Source: Desulfatibacillum sp. (GTDB lineage: Bacteria; Desulfobacterota; Desulfobacteria; Desulfobacterales; SpSt-501). Taken from it: DNA of 64,000 bases. The position numbers and the translations under genes were made by a program. Of the stretch, positions 8,798-18,256 are shown piece after piece (positions within the stretch are counted from its first letter, which is position 1; each line of letters begins with the position of its first letter). The stretch is from NCBI GenBank assembly GCA_020725555.1, contig DYEU01000015.1, forward strand, positions 62,001 to 126,000. The letters are read 5' to 3'. Under the pieces are notes generated by a model. The model was not told where the DNA came from. It was given only the letters and a program-made list of their open reading frames with translations, and ran no database searches.

Positions 8798-9934
8798 ATG
8801 CCCCGACCCGGGATCGAGGGAGAGCGGCTCTCCCCCTGCGTCCCGCCGCTCAAGGCGCGCGGCAGGCGGCGGGAAGCGGGTGCGGGTTTCGTCGCCGCCT
8901 TGCGGGAGGGGGAGCCCCGGGCCATCCTGTTCCTGCGGGTCGACCGCATCGGCGACATGATTCTCTCCCTGCCGGCGCTCCGGGCGCTGAGAGCCCGGTT
9001 TCCCCGCACGAGGATCGCGGTTCTGGCGAGCCCATCCAACCAGGCCCTCCTCCGGCCGGAGCCCAGCGTCGACGAGGTCCTGGTGTTGAAAGCCGGGCGC
9101 CTGCGCCCGCTCCACCTCATGGCCCTCTCGCCTGCGCTGCGCCGCCGCCGCTTCGACTGGGTCCTGGACCCCTTTCCGGAGGAAGACCCGCTCCCCGTGC
9201 TTGCGGCCCTTCTCTGCGGGGCGCGCCGGAGGATCGGCTTCGGCGGAAGCCTCCGCTCCCGGCTCTATCACGCGGTGCTTCCCCCGCCGCCCCCCGGCCG
9301 GCACTTCCGCGACCTGACCCACGACCTGATCCGGGCCCTGGGGGCGGCCGCCGATCCGGGCCCCCCCCGGCCGGTCCTCTTGCAAGAGGAGCACGACTTC
9401 GCCCGGCGCTGGCTGGCGCAACAGGGGCTGTCCGGCTCTGAGCTGATCGGGATCCATCCCGGCGGCACCTACCCCTCCCAGCGCTGGCCCCTGGCGCACC
9501 ACGCCGCGCTGATCCGCATGCTGCGCGCCGCCGCCCTCGGCCGGGTCGTGCTCCTGGGGGGGGAAAGCGATGCCGCCTCGATCGCGGCGATCCGCCGCCA
9601 GGCCGGTATCCCGCTCCCGGCCCTCGTTTCGCGGGATCTGCGCCGCGCGGCGGCCGTACTCGCCCGCTGCCGGCTCTTCATCGGCAACAATTCCGGCCCG
9701 CTGCACCTGGCCGCGGCCCTGGGGATCCCCACCGTCTCCTTCCGGGGGCCGACCCGGGCCGGCCGCTGGGCACCGCTCGGCGGGCCGCACCGCCTGCTCG
9801 AGCGCCCGGAACTCGAGTGCCTGGGATGCGAGCGGGGCACATGCCCGCGGGGAAGCCACGCCTGCCTTGCCGGCATTTCCCCCCGGGAGGCCTTGGCCGC
9901 CGTGACGGAGCTTTTGCGGGAAAGCCGGGCATGA
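8798..9934 (+). CDS. Glycosyltransferase family 9 (heptosyltransferase-like)
   Basis: A 378-residue protein. FLRVDRIGDMILSLPALRAL at residues ~45-65 is the GT9 N-terminal signature. IGIHPGGTYPSQRWP and FIGNNSGPLHLAAALGIPTV are the two donor-site motifs shared with ADP-heptose:LPS heptosyltransferases. Near the C terminus a Cys-rich stretch (LECLGCERGTCPRGSHACL) resembles the CxxC region of this family. About 45 extra residues precede the first motif. Probably adds a heptose-like sugar to LPS core or to the glycan made by this operon. Confidence 0.9.
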   Translation: MPRPGIEGERLSPCVPPLKARGRRREAGAGFVAALREGEPRAILFLRVDRIGDMILSLPALRALRARFPRTRIAVLASPSNQALLRPEPSVDEVLVLKAGRLRPLHLMALSPALRRRRFDWVLDPFPEEDPLPVLAALLCGARRRIGFGGSLRSRLYHAVLPPPPPGRHFRDLTHDLIRALGAAADPGPPRPVLLQEEHDFARRWLAQQGLSGSELIGIHPGGTYPSQRWPLAHHAALIRMLRAAALGRVVLLGGESDAASIAAIRRQAGIPLPALVSRDLRRAAAVLARCRLFIGNNSGPLHLAAALGIPTVSFRGPTRAGRWAPLGGPHRLLERPELECLGCERGTCPRGSHACLAGISPREALAAVTELLRESRA

Positions 9935-11154
9935 ACCTTCTCTTTCTCGCCGACGTCTCCGCCTCCCGCGTGATCGGCGGGGCGGAGCGGGTGCTCGCGG
10001 AGCAGGCGCGGGGGCTCGCGCGCCGGGGACATCGCGTCACGGTCCTCAGCCGCGGCCGCGCGCCGGAGCAGGCGGAGGAAGAAGCGCTCGCCGAGAGGGT
10101 GCGGGAGATCCGCTGCCCCTTCGACCCCGAGCGGCCCCATCGCCTGCTCACCGCGACCTGGCCGGCCGTGCGCCGCGGCATGAAGCGCCTGCGGCGGGAG
10201 GGGGCCGTGGATGGCCTGATCATCCACCAGCCGATCGCCGCCCTGGGGGCGGCGCTCGGCCAGGCGGCGTCCGCCCCGGCGGTCTACACCTGCCATTCCC
10301 TCGCGCATGAAGAGTATCTCTCGCGGCATCCCGGCGCGGGCCTGAAGCGGCGGGTGCAGGCGGGGATCCGCCGCTTGATCGAGCGCCGGGTGATCCGCTC
10401 CTGCGGCCGCGTCGTGACCTTGAGCGAATACAGCGCCCAAAAGGTGCATCGGGTGCACGGCATCCCGGCCGGCCGGATCGCGGTCATCCCCGGCGGTGTG
10501 GACCTCGCCCGCTTCCGCCCCGCCGCCGACCGCGCGGGGCTGAGGCGGCGCCTGGGGCTTCCGCCCGGCGCGCGGCTGCTTCTCACGATCCGCAACCTCG
10601 TTCCGCGCATGGGGCTGGAAACCCTGATCGCGGCCATGGCCCGGGTCGCACCGGAGGCGCCCAACGCGGTGCTCTGGATCGGAGGCGAGGGCCCCCTGCG
10701 GCGGGCCCTCGAGGAAACGGCGCAAGCCCTCGGGTTAGGGGGGCAAGTCCGCTTTCTCGGCTTCGTCCCGGAAGAGCGCCTCCCCGAGCTCTACGCCGCG
10801 GCCGACCTCTTCGTCCTTCCCAGCCGCGAGCTCGAGGGCTTCGGCATGGTGACGCTCGAGGCGCTAGCCAGCGGGCTTCCCGTTCTCGCGACCCCGGTCG
10901 GCGGATCCTGCGAGATCCTCGCCCCCCTGGGGGAGGGGTTTCTCCTGGAGGACGCAGGGGTCGAGGCGCTGGCCCGCGGCGTGCGTTCCTTCCTCGAACG
11001 GCTCGACGCCGACGCCGCGGCCGCGCCGCGGCTCGCCGCGGCCTGTCGCCGCCACGCCGAATCCCGCTACGGCTGGGACCGGCACCTCGAGCGGCTGGAG
11101 GCCCTTTTCGCCACCCTTTCCCCGGCGCCTGCGCGGCGGGCAAAGACGGACTGA
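9931..11154 (+). CDS. Family 4 glycosyltransferase
   Basis: A 407-residue GT-B enzyme. NLLFLADVSASRVIGGAERV begins the protein; IAVIPGGVDLARFRP and LGFVPEERLPELYAAADLFV are GT4 hallmarks; SRELEGFGMVTLEALASGLP gives the EX7E motif. ATG at 9931 overlaps the upstream stop. It ends 7 bp before the AsnB-type gene. Sugar specificity cannot be read from sequence. Confidence 0.9.
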   Translation: MNLLFLADVSASRVIGGAERVLAEQARGLARRGHRVTVLSRGRAPEQAEEEALAERVREIRCPFDPERPHRLLTATWPAVRRGMKRLRREGAVDGLIIHQPIAALGAALGQAASAPAVYTCHSLAHEEYLSRHPGAGLKRRVQAGIRRLIERRVIRSCGRVVTLSEYSAQKVHRVHGIPAGRIAVIPGGVDLARFRPAADRAGLRRRLGLPPGARLLLTIRNLVPRMGLETLIAAMARVAPEAPNAVLWIGGEGPLRRALEETAQALGLGGQVRFLGFVPEERLPELYAAADLFVLPSRELEGFGMVTLEALASGLPVLATPVGGSCEILAPLGEGFLLEDAGVEALARGVRSFLERLDADAAAAPRLAAACRRHAESRYGWDRHLERLEALFATLSPAPARRAKTD

Positions 11155-11161
11155 CCGGCCC

Positions 11162-13078
11162 ATGTGCGGCATCTGCGGCGCCGTCTCGTTTTCCCCGCCG
11201 CCGGTCGCGGCCGAGATCCTGAGGGCCATGTGCGCCGCCCAGCGGCACCGCGGCCCGGACGACGAGGGAGTCTGGACCGCCCCCCTCGGGGCCCCCGGGG
11301 AGAGCCGCGGCTGGGTCGGCCTCGGCCACCGGCGGCTGGCGGTGATCGACCCCGCGCCGCGCTCGCGGCAGCCGCTCGGCAACGAGGACGGCTCGCTCCG
11401 GCTCGTCTGCAACGGCGAGATCTACAACCACCGTGAGCTGCGGCGCGAACTCGAGTCCCGCGGCCACCGCTTCCGGAGCGGCTCGGATTGCGAGGTGATC
11501 CTCCATCTCTACGAGGAGGAAGGCCCCGCGGCCGCCTCCCGCCTGCACGGCATGTTCGCCTTCGGGCTCTGGGACGGAAAGCGCCGCCGCCTCTGGCTCT
11601 GCCGCGACCGGCTGGGGATCAAGCCCCTCGTCTATGCGGGGGACGGGACGCGCCTGCTCTTCGCCTCGGAGATCCCGGCCCTCCTCGCAAGCGGCCTGGT
11701 CCCCCGGGCGCTCGACCGCCGCGCGCTCGCCCTCTATCTCGCCTTCAACTACATCCCCGCGCCGGCGACCGCTTTCCTGGAGATCCGCAAGCTGGAGCCG
11801 GCCGGCTCGCTCGTCCTCGAGGAGGGCGGGCGCATCGCGACCGAACGCTGGTGGCGCCTTGCCCCGGAGCCGGAGGCGGCCCCCGACAACGTGGACCTGC
11901 GGCTCCGGCTCCGCCGGGCCCTCGAAGAGGCCGTCTCCGGCTGCCTTCTCGCCGATGTCCCGGTGGGGGCCTTCCTGAGCGGCGGCCTCGATTCCGGGAT
12001 CGTGGTCGGGTTGATGTCGCACCTCGCGGGCCGCCCCGTGCCCACCTTCACGATCGCCTACCCCGAGGACCCGGCCTGGGACGAAAGCGGCGCGGCCCGC
12101 CGTCTTGCGCGTTTCTTCGGCTGCGCGCACCACGAGATCCCGCTTCGCCGCCGCGACCTCCTCGAGGCCGCGCTGGCCGTTCTCGAGGGAAGCGAGGAGC
12201 CCTTCGCCGACTCCTCGGCGATTCCCACCTGGATCGTTTCCCGCGCGGCGGCGCGCCACGTGAAGGTCGTCCTTTCCGGCGACGGCGGCGATGAACTCTT
12301 CGCCGGGTACCGTTCCTACCTCGCCGCGTGCTGGCGCAGCCGCTACCGGAGGATCCCCGCGGGGCTCCGCGGCGGCCTCATCCGGCCGCTGCTCGCGCGC
12401 CTGCCCGACGGCCGCGGCACGCGCGTGGGCGAGATGCTGCGCCGCGCAAAGAAGTTCGTCCGCGCCGCGGAGGAAGACGAGCTCGCGGGGCTGCTCGCCC
12501 TGAAAGAGGTCATCCCCGCCTCCCTGCGCCGCAGGCTTGTGCCCTCCGGGCCGGAACCGGAGGACCCCGCGCTTGCGTGGGTGCGCGGTCTCTGGGAGCG
12601 CCACCCGGCAGACCCCGTGAACCGCATGCTCGCGACCGATCTCTACGATTCCCTCCCCGGCGACATGCTCGCCAAGGTCGACCGCATGAGCATGGCCCAC
12701 GCGCTCGAGGTGCGGGTCCCGCTTCTCGATCACCGGGTCGTGGAGCTCGCCTTCGCCATTCCCGGGCCGGCCAAGATGCGCCGCGGCGTCCCCAAGTCCC
12801 TGCTGCGGGAGACCTTCCGCGACCTGCTGCCGCCCGGACACGCCCGGAGGCCGAAGGCCGGCTTCGAGGTGCCCCTCGGCCGGCTTCTGCGCGACGGGCT
12901 TGCCCCCCTCGTCGCGCAGACCCTGGACCCGCGGCGGGTCAGGGAACAGGGGCTCCTCGACCCCGCGGCGGTTGGGGAGATTCTCGCGCTCCATCGCCGC
13001 GGCAAGACCGACAGCGACTGGATGGTCTGGAACCTGCTTGTCCTGCAGAGCTGGCTCGAACGCCATGGCCGCGGCTGA
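11162..13078 (+). CDS. asnB: Asparagine synthetase (glutamine-hydrolysing) type amidotransferase
   Basis: A 638-residue two-domain enzyme. MCGICGAVSF puts the catalytic Cys2 at the N terminus of an intact class II glutaminase domain, with RGPDDEG and HRRLAVIDPAPRSRQPL. The synthetase domain has GAFLSGGLDSGIVVGLM (PP-loop) and VVLSGDGGDELFAGYRSYL. Such AsnB paralogues are common in exopolysaccharide and exosortase loci, where they may amidate a uronic-acid-type sugar instead of aspartate. Position inside the glycan operon supports that. The intact glutaminase domain argues against a lasso-peptide cyclase. Confidence 0.9.
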   Translation: MCGICGAVSFSPPPVAAEILRAMCAAQRHRGPDDEGVWTAPLGAPGESRGWVGLGHRRLAVIDPAPRSRQPLGNEDGSLRLVCNGEIYNHRELRRELESRGHRFRSGSDCEVILHLYEEEGPAAASRLHGMFAFGLWDGKRRRLWLCRDRLGIKPLVYAGDGTRLLFASEIPALLASGLVPRALDRRALALYLAFNYIPAPATAFLEIRKLEPAGSLVLEEGGRIATERWWRLAPEPEAAPDNVDLRLRLRRALEEAVSGCLLADVPVGAFLSGGLDSGIVVGLMSHLAGRPVPTFTIAYPEDPAWDESGAARRLARFFGCAHHEIPLRRRDLLEAALAVLEGSEEPFADSSAIPTWIVSRAAARHVKVVLSGDGGDELFAGYRSYLAACWRSRYRRIPAGLRGGLIRPLLARLPDGRGTRVGEMLRRAKKFVRAAEEDELAGLLALKEVIPASLRRRLVPSGPEPEDPALAWVRGLWERHPADPVNRMLATDLYDSLPGDMLAKVDRMSMAHALEVRVPLLDHRVVELAFAIPGPAKMRRGVPKSLLRETFRDLLPPGHARRPKAGFEVPLGRLLRDGLAPLVAQTLDPRRVREQGLLDPAAVGEILALHRRGKTDSDWMVWNLLVLQSWLERHGRG

Positions 13079-13991
13079 GGCCCTCAAACAACCCGGCCCC
13101 CGCCCCGGCGGCGACCCGGCGGCGGGTGAGGCTACCCCCCGCTGCCCGGCCTGCGGCGCGGCCTTGCGGGACCTTGCCCGGCCGCGGCTTCTGCGGTGTC
13201 CGCGCTGCGGGCTTTGCCGCAGGCGGCCCGTGCAAGGGCGCCGGGATCGGGAAGAGCTGATTCTCCATCACCGGGAGGTCGATCCCCATGCCCGGGTGGC
13301 CCAGGCGAAGGCCGTTTTCTACGAGCGGGCCCTCGACACCCTCGGGGAGGCCTTCCCCCGCCGCCCCCGGCGGCTGCTCGATGTCGGCTGCGGCTGGGGC
13401 GATTTTCTCGAGCGGGCGATGCGGCGCGGCTGGGGCGCAAGCGGGGTCGAGATCTTGCCTGAGGCGGTCGCCGCGGCGCGCCGCAGGCTTCCCGGGGCGC
13501 AGCTCCACCTGGGGCCCCTCGGCGCAATCCCCCTTTCCGCCGGGGAGGTGCAGGCGGTCACCTTCTGGGACGTTCTCGACCACGTCGAGGACCCGGCGAC
13601 CGAACTCGCCGCAGCCCACAGCCTCCTCGATCGCGGCGGGATGGTCGGCATCCGCATCCGGAACGCCTCCGTCCAGCTCTGGCTGCGGCGGGCGGACCGC
13701 CTGGTCGGTGCCCTGCGCCGGAGGCCGCCGCGGAAACGCCTTCATGTGCTGCACCGCTTCGCCTTCACCCCGGCCGCGCTCCTCCGGCTGCTCGCGCGCA
13801 GCGGCTTCGAGAAGATCCGGATCGAGAACGCCCCGCTCACCGCGGGCGACCCCTACGGACATAGCCTGCGTGTTCCGCCGCTGCCGCTGCTGAAGGCCGT
13901 GGGCGCCTCGGCCGCGGGCCTTCTCTTCGCGGCCAGCGGCGGGAAGCTTCTCCTTTCACCCTCGCTTCTCGCCTGGGCGCGAAAACCCTGA
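13065..13991 (+). CDS. Zinc-ribbon SAM-dependent methyltransferase
   Basis: A 308-residue protein. CPACGAALRDLARPRLLRCP contains paired CxxC motifs; LLDVGCGWGDFLERAMRRGW and FWDVLDHVEDPATEL form the SAM core. It starts at ATG 13065, overlapping the AsnB-type gene by 14 bp. Third member of the operon's zinc-ribbon methyltransferase set; the three differ enough to suggest different acceptors. The C-terminal HRFAFTPAALLRLLARSGF is typical of the family. Confidence 0.85.
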   Translation: MAAAEALKQPGPRPGGDPAAGEATPRCPACGAALRDLARPRLLRCPRCGLCRRRPVQGRRDREELILHHREVDPHARVAQAKAVFYERALDTLGEAFPRRPRRLLDVGCGWGDFLERAMRRGWGASGVEILPEAVAAARRRLPGAQLHLGPLGAIPLSAGEVQAVTFWDVLDHVEDPATELAAAHSLLDRGGMVGIRIRNASVQLWLRRADRLVGALRRRPPRKRLHVLHRFAFTPAALLRLLARSGFEKIRIENAPLTAGDPYGHSLRVPPLPLLKAVGASAAGLLFAASGGKLLLSPSLLAWARKP

Positions 13992-14007
13992 CCCGGAGAA
14001 CAGGGCG

Positions 14008-15240
14008 GTGAAGGTCCTGCACGTCATCACGCGTCTCGACCGCGGGGGGTCGGCGCAGAACACGCTGCTCGCCTGTCGCGAACTCGCCCCGGAGGTCGAG
14101 ACGGTGCTGGTCCACGGACTTGGCCGCGAGTCGCGCCTCACCGCGGCCGAGGAGGCGGGGCTTGCGCGCGACAAGGCCGCTGCGGCCGCCCGCGGCGTGC
14201 GCTTCATCGCGGCGGGCGCTCTGGTGCGGCGGATCTCCCCGATCCTCGATCTCTGTGCCTTGTTCGCCCTTGTGCGGATCATCCGCCGCGAGCGGCCCGA
14301 CGTGGTCCACACCCACACTTCGAAAGCGGGGCTTCTCGGCCGGGCCGCGGCGGCAGTCTGCCGCGTCCCCCGCATCGTCCACACCCCCCACGGCCACGTC
14401 TTCCACGGGCATTTCGGCCGGGCCGCCTCCCGGCTCTTTCTGCTTCTCGAGCGCCTGGCCTCCCGCATGACCGACCGCCTGGTCGCCCTGACCGAGGGGG
14501 AAAAGCGGGACTACCTCGCGCTTGCCGTGGCCCGCGAAGGCGGAATCGACGTCATCCCGAGCGGTGTCGATCTCGCCGCCCATGAACCGTTCCGCGGGGA
14601 CCGCGCCGCGGCGCGGCGCAGCCTGGGCCTCGATCCGGCAAGGCCGCTCGTCGGCTTTGCGGGCTGGCTCTCCGCGGTCAAGGGGGCGGCCGACCTGCTC
14701 GAGGCCATGCCCGCCGTGTGGCGCGAGCATCCCGCCTGCGGCCTCGTGTTCCTCGGCCGGGGCGGGCTCGAGGAGGCGCTTCGCCGCCGGGCCGCGCGCC
14801 TCGACGGGCAGGGCCGGGTCGTCTTTCTCGGCTGGCGCGAGGATCTCCCGCGGATCCTTCCGCTTCTCGATCTCCTCGTTCTCCCCTCCCGCAACGAGGG
14901 GATGGGCCGGGTGCTCGTCGAGGCCATGGCCTGCGGGGTCCCGATCGTCGCCGCGGCCGCCTGCGGCATCCCCGATCTCGTGGACCACGGCCGGACGGGC
15001 CTTCTTGTCCCGCCGGGCGACGTGGAGGCGCTCGCCGCGGGGATCCGCCGGGTGCTCGGCGATCGGGCCCTCGCCGAGCGGCTCGCCGCGGCAGGCCTTG
15101 CGCGCTGCCGGGAGTACGGCCTTGCGGTGATGGTCGAAAAGCTCAGGCGCCTTTACCGCGGCTTTGCGCCCCCTTGCGCTTCCGCCGCGAACCCGCTCCC
15201 GGAGCGCCCGCTCTCCGGGATCCGCCCCTCGACACCGTGA
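14008..15240 (+). CDS. Family 4 glycosyltransferase
   Basis: A 410-residue GT-B enzyme similar to the EPS-type first transferases. VLHVITRLDRGGSAQNTLLA, VHTHTSKAGLLGRAAA and HTPHGHVFHGHFG are classic N-terminal motifs; VLPSRNEGMGRVLVEAMACG and GRTGLLVPPGDVEAL form the donor site. GTG start at 14008 is preceded by GGAG at a good distance. The stop overlaps the ABC transporter's GTG, linking the glycan genes to the following cassette. Confidence 0.9.
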   Translation: MKVLHVITRLDRGGSAQNTLLACRELAPEVETVLVHGLGRESRLTAAEEAGLARDKAAAAARGVRFIAAGALVRRISPILDLCALFALVRIIRRERPDVVHTHTSKAGLLGRAAAAVCRVPRIVHTPHGHVFHGHFGRAASRLFLLLERLASRMTDRLVALTEGEKRDYLALAVAREGGIDVIPSGVDLAAHEPFRGDRAAARRSLGLDPARPLVGFAGWLSAVKGAADLLEAMPAVWREHPACGLVFLGRGGLEEALRRRAARLDGQGRVVFLGWREDLPRILPLLDLLVLPSRNEGMGRVLVEAMACGVPIVAAAACGIPDLVDHGRTGLLVPPGDVEALAAGIRRVLGDRALAERLAAAGLARCREYGLAVMVEKLRRLYRGFAPPCASAANPLPERPLSGIRPSTP

Positions 15241-17051
15241 ACAGCCAAGCCCGAGCCTGGATCTCGTTCCTTGCGGGCGCCCTGCGAAGCCTAACCGCAC
15301 CCCCCGCGGCGCCGCCCGATCCCCTGCGGCAAAACACCGCCGCGGGCGGGTGGCGGAGGGAGGGGCGGCGGCTTCTGCCCATTTTCCGCGCCCACCGGCC
15401 GCTTTTCCTCGCCGGGAGCCTTTGCCTCGGGGCCTCGATCGCCGCCGGCCTCCTTCCCCCGCTGCTTGCCCGCGATCTCGTGGACGAGGTGCTCCTCGGG
15501 GGGAGAATCGAGCGCCTCGCCTTGATCCTGCTCGTCCTGGGCCTTCTTTTCGGGGCCGAGAAACTCCTGAGGTTTGGCGAGGAGTGTTTCTTCGCCCTCT
15601 TCGAGCGGCGCATGCTCCGCGACATGGAGGAGCGGCTGCTGCGGGTCCTGCCGCGCCTTCCGCGGGAGCTTCTCGACAGCCGGCGCTCGGGGTATCTGGC
15701 GCGCCGGGTCGGCGAGGACATCGAGGGCCTGCGGCCGCTTCTCTCGGGGCTTCCGGCGCGCACGGCCGGCCAGGCGCTGCGCCTTGGGGCCGGGGCGGCC
15801 TTGCTCTTCGTTCTTGAGTGGCGGATCGCGCTCGCCGTGCTCGTCCTCTTTCCCGCGCTCGCCCTTCTGCTGCGGCGGGCCAGCCGTGCGCTCCATCGCT
15901 TGAGCCACCGCCGGCTCGAGGACCAGGCCGAGGCGGCCGGGCTGATCCAGGAGACGATCGCCCTGGCGGACCACCTTCAATCGCGGCCGGCCGCGGCAAA
16001 CCGGCGGGGGGCGATCCTCGCCGCCTTCGAGCGCCAGCTCGAGGGTGCCTTTCTCCTTTCCCTGCTCTCCGCGCTCACCTCGCTTTTCATCCAGTCGGTC
16101 CCGGCGCTCGCGCGGGCGCTCGCCTTGGCGGCCGGGGCGCTCCTGATCCACCGCGGGGAGTGGAGCGTGGGTGGGCTGCTCGCCTTCCAGGGCTACCTCG
16201 GCCACTGCTTCGGTCCGGCCCAGCACCTGGCGACCGTGCAGCTCGAGCTCGAGCGCGCGCGGGCGGCGCTCGAGCGCCTGGGGGCCCTGCTCGATGCCGC
16301 CGCGGGAGAACCCCGCGGGTCGGGCCTCGCGCCCGGGCGGCTGCGCGGGGAGATCGAGTTTCGCGGCGTCTCCTTCGCCTACGGGGAAGGCCCCCCGGTT
16401 TTTGAGGGCCTCTCCTTCCGCCTTGCGCCGGGCGGCGCGCTCGCCGTGCTCGGCCCGAGCGGAATCGGCAAGACGACGCTCCTTGCCCTCATCCGCGGAA
16501 GCTACGCGCCCGTCTCCGGCGAGATCCGCTTCGACGGCCGCCCCGCCTCGGACTACGACCCGGTCGTTCTGCGGGAGCGGATCGGGTTCGTCCCCCAGGA
16601 GCCGCGGTTTTTGGCGGGCTCGGTGCTCGAGAACCTGCGGCTCGACCGGCCGCAGGCGACGGTCGAGGAGGCGGTGCGGGCGGCGCGCGAGGCGGGGATC
16701 CACGAGGAGCTTCGCTCCCTGCCTTCCGGCTACGAGACAGCCCTCGGCGAGGGCGGGATCGGCCTCTCCGCGGGGCAACGGCAGCGGCTGGCGCTCGCCC
16801 GGGCGCTTCTTTCCGACCCCGACATCCTCGTTCTCGACGAGCCGACGGCCTTCCTGGACGAGGCGGCCGAGGGGCAGGTGCTGGCCGCGCTCGCGCGCCA
16901 GAAGGGCAGGCGCACCCTGATCGTCGTCACCCACCGCGCCGCGGCCGCCCGGCTCTGCGAGCAGAGGATCGTGTTCGGCCCCCCCCCGTCCGCTGCGGGG
17001 GGCGGCAGGGGCGCTTCGGCCGCCGGGCCGGAGGCGGCCCTCCCGGCTTGA
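15237..17051 (+). CDS. ABC exporter (fused permease and ATPase)
   Basis: A 604-residue half-transporter of the MsbA/peptide-exporter type. About 60 N-terminal residues precede a six-helix membrane domain. The C-terminal ATPase has Walker A GPSGIGKTT (~residue 407), signature LSAGQRQRLALARALL, Walker B ILVLDEP and a His switch VVTH. There is no N-terminal C39 peptidase domain, so any leader cleavage would need another protease. GTG overlaps the preceding stop, and the next gene follows after 20 bp. It could export lipid-linked glycan or, given the downstream genes, a modified peptide. Confidence 0.9.
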   Translation: MNSQARAWISFLAGALRSLTAPPAAPPDPLRQNTAAGGWRREGRRLLPIFRAHRPLFLAGSLCLGASIAAGLLPPLLARDLVDEVLLGGRIERLALILLVLGLLFGAEKLLRFGEECFFALFERRMLRDMEERLLRVLPRLPRELLDSRRSGYLARRVGEDIEGLRPLLSGLPARTAGQALRLGAGAALLFVLEWRIALAVLVLFPALALLLRRASRALHRLSHRRLEDQAEAAGLIQETIALADHLQSRPAAANRRGAILAAFERQLEGAFLLSLLSALTSLFIQSVPALARALALAAGALLIHRGEWSVGGLLAFQGYLGHCFGPAQHLATVQLELERARAALERLGALLDAAAGEPRGSGLAPGRLRGEIEFRGVSFAYGEGPPVFEGLSFRLAPGGALAVLGPSGIGKTTLLALIRGSYAPVSGEIRFDGRPASDYDPVVLRERIGFVPQEPRFLAGSVLENLRLDRPQATVEEAVRAAREAGIHEELRSLPSGYETALGEGGIGLSAGQRQRLALARALLSDPDILVLDEPTAFLDEAAEGQVLAALARQKGRRTLIVVTHRAAAARLCEQRIVFGPPPSAAGGGRGASAAGPEAALPA

Positions 17052-17071
17052 GCCGGAAAGGGCAACACGCC

Positions 17072-18256
17072 ATGGAAACCCTGGAATACACCTCCTGGGG
17101 GCTCTCCCTTCGCCGCCGGGTTGCGGGCCGCCGGGTGCCGTTGGGCGGCACGATCGAGCTCACCCGCCGCTGCAACAACCGCTGCGCCCATTGCTACAAC
17201 AACTTCCCGGCGGACGACCGCGCGGCGCAGGCGGGCGAGCTGGGGGAGGGCGCCTGGAAGCGCCTCTTGGATGAGGCGGCCGAGGCGGGCTGTCTCTATC
17301 TTCTCTTCACCGGCGGCGAGCCGCTTCTCCGGCCCGACTTCGGGGCCCTCTACGAGCACGCCCGCAGGCGGGGCTTTCTCGTCACCCTCTTCACCAACGG
17401 GACGCGCCTCACGGAGGAGACGGCCGACCTCCTCGCCGCGATGCCGCCGCTTGCCGTCGAGGTCACCCTCTACGGCGCAACCCGCGCAACCTGGGAGCGG
17501 GTGACGGGCGTTCCCGGCTCCTACGCCCGGAGCCTCGCCGGGATCGAGAGGCTGCGCCGGCGGGGGGTGCGCCTGCGCCTCAAGACGACCCTGTCGCGCT
17601 TGAACCGCCATGAGCTTGGCGGCATGCGCCGGCTGGCCGCATCGTTCGCGGCGCCCTTCCGGTTCGATGCCCTGCTGAACGCCCGGATCGACCGCTCCCG
17701 GGGGCCGCTTGCGGTGCGGCTTTCGCCGGAGGAGGTGGTCGCGCTCGATCTCGCAGACCCCGAGCGGGTGCGCGCCCTGCGGGAGACGGCGCCGGGGCCG
17801 CCCCCAAAGTCCCCGGACCGCTTGGCCTGCGGGGCGGGGTTTCATGCCTTCGCCGTCGACCCCTGCGGCAGGTTGCGGCTCTGCGCGCTCTGCGGCGAAG
17901 AGGAAGGCTTCGATCTGCGGCGGGGCTCGTTCCGCGAGGGCTGGGAGGCTTGGGTCGCCCGCGAGCGCGCGCGGTTCGCAGGGCCGGAGGGCCCCTGCAG
18001 CGCCTGCGGCCTGATCGACCTCTGCGGCGTCTGCCCGGAAGCGGCCCGGCTCGAGTGCGGCGAGGAGTCGGCCCCGGTCGATTTTCTCTGCCGCGTCGCC
18101 CATCTTCGCGCCTTCGCCCTCGGGATTCCGGTCCCGCACCACGGCCCCTGCCCTTTCTGCCCGGGCGGGGACCGGCACGAGGAGATGGCCGCCTTGGCCG
18201 CGGCGTTGCGGGCGTCCTTCCTCGCCGCGCCCCTGGGCGGGGATCGCCGTGCTTGA
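17072..18256 (+). CDS. Radical SAM/SPASM peptide-maturase-like enzyme
   Basis: A 394-residue protein. C34NNRC38AHC41 is the CxxxCxxC cluster site, with TGGEPLLRPDFGAL as the following GGEP motif. The C-terminal ~150 residues hold a Cys-rich SPASM-type region (CGAGFHAFAVDPCGRLRLC, CALCGE, CSACGLIDLCGVCPEAARLEC), which carries auxiliary clusters in PqqE-like enzymes that modify ribosomal peptides. I chose ATG 17072, with AAAGGG 9 nt upstream, over TTG 17048. It lies between an ABC exporter and an S24/S26 peptidase. The substrate may be the PqqD-fused tail at 27815-27967, but this is inferred from context only. Confidence 0.85.
   Translation: METLEYTSWGLSLRRRVAGRRVPLGGTIELTRRCNNRCAHCYNNFPADDRAAQAGELGEGAWKRLLDEAAEAGCLYLLFTGGEPLLRPDFGALYEHARRRGFLVTLFTNGTRLTEETADLLAAMPPLAVEVTLYGATRATWERVTGVPGSYARSLAGIERLRRRGVRLRLKTTLSRLNRHELGGMRRLAASFAAPFRFDALLNARIDRSRGPLAVRLSPEEVVALDLADPERVRALRETAPGPPPKSPDRLACGAGFHAFAVDPCGRLRLCALCGEEEGFDLRRGSFREGWEAWVARERARFAGPEGPCSACGLIDLCGVCPEAARLECGEESAPVDFLCRVAHLRAFALGIPVPHHGPCPFCPGGDRHEEMAALAAALRASFLAAPLGGDRRA

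Noticed and set aside
11162-13078. AsnB-type protein as a lasso-peptide cyclase for the nearby cassette
   Set aside because: The glutaminase domain with Cys2 is intact (MCGICG), the gene is embedded among glycosyltransferases, and no lasso leader peptidase (B2) is present. A sugar or aspartate amidation role fits better.
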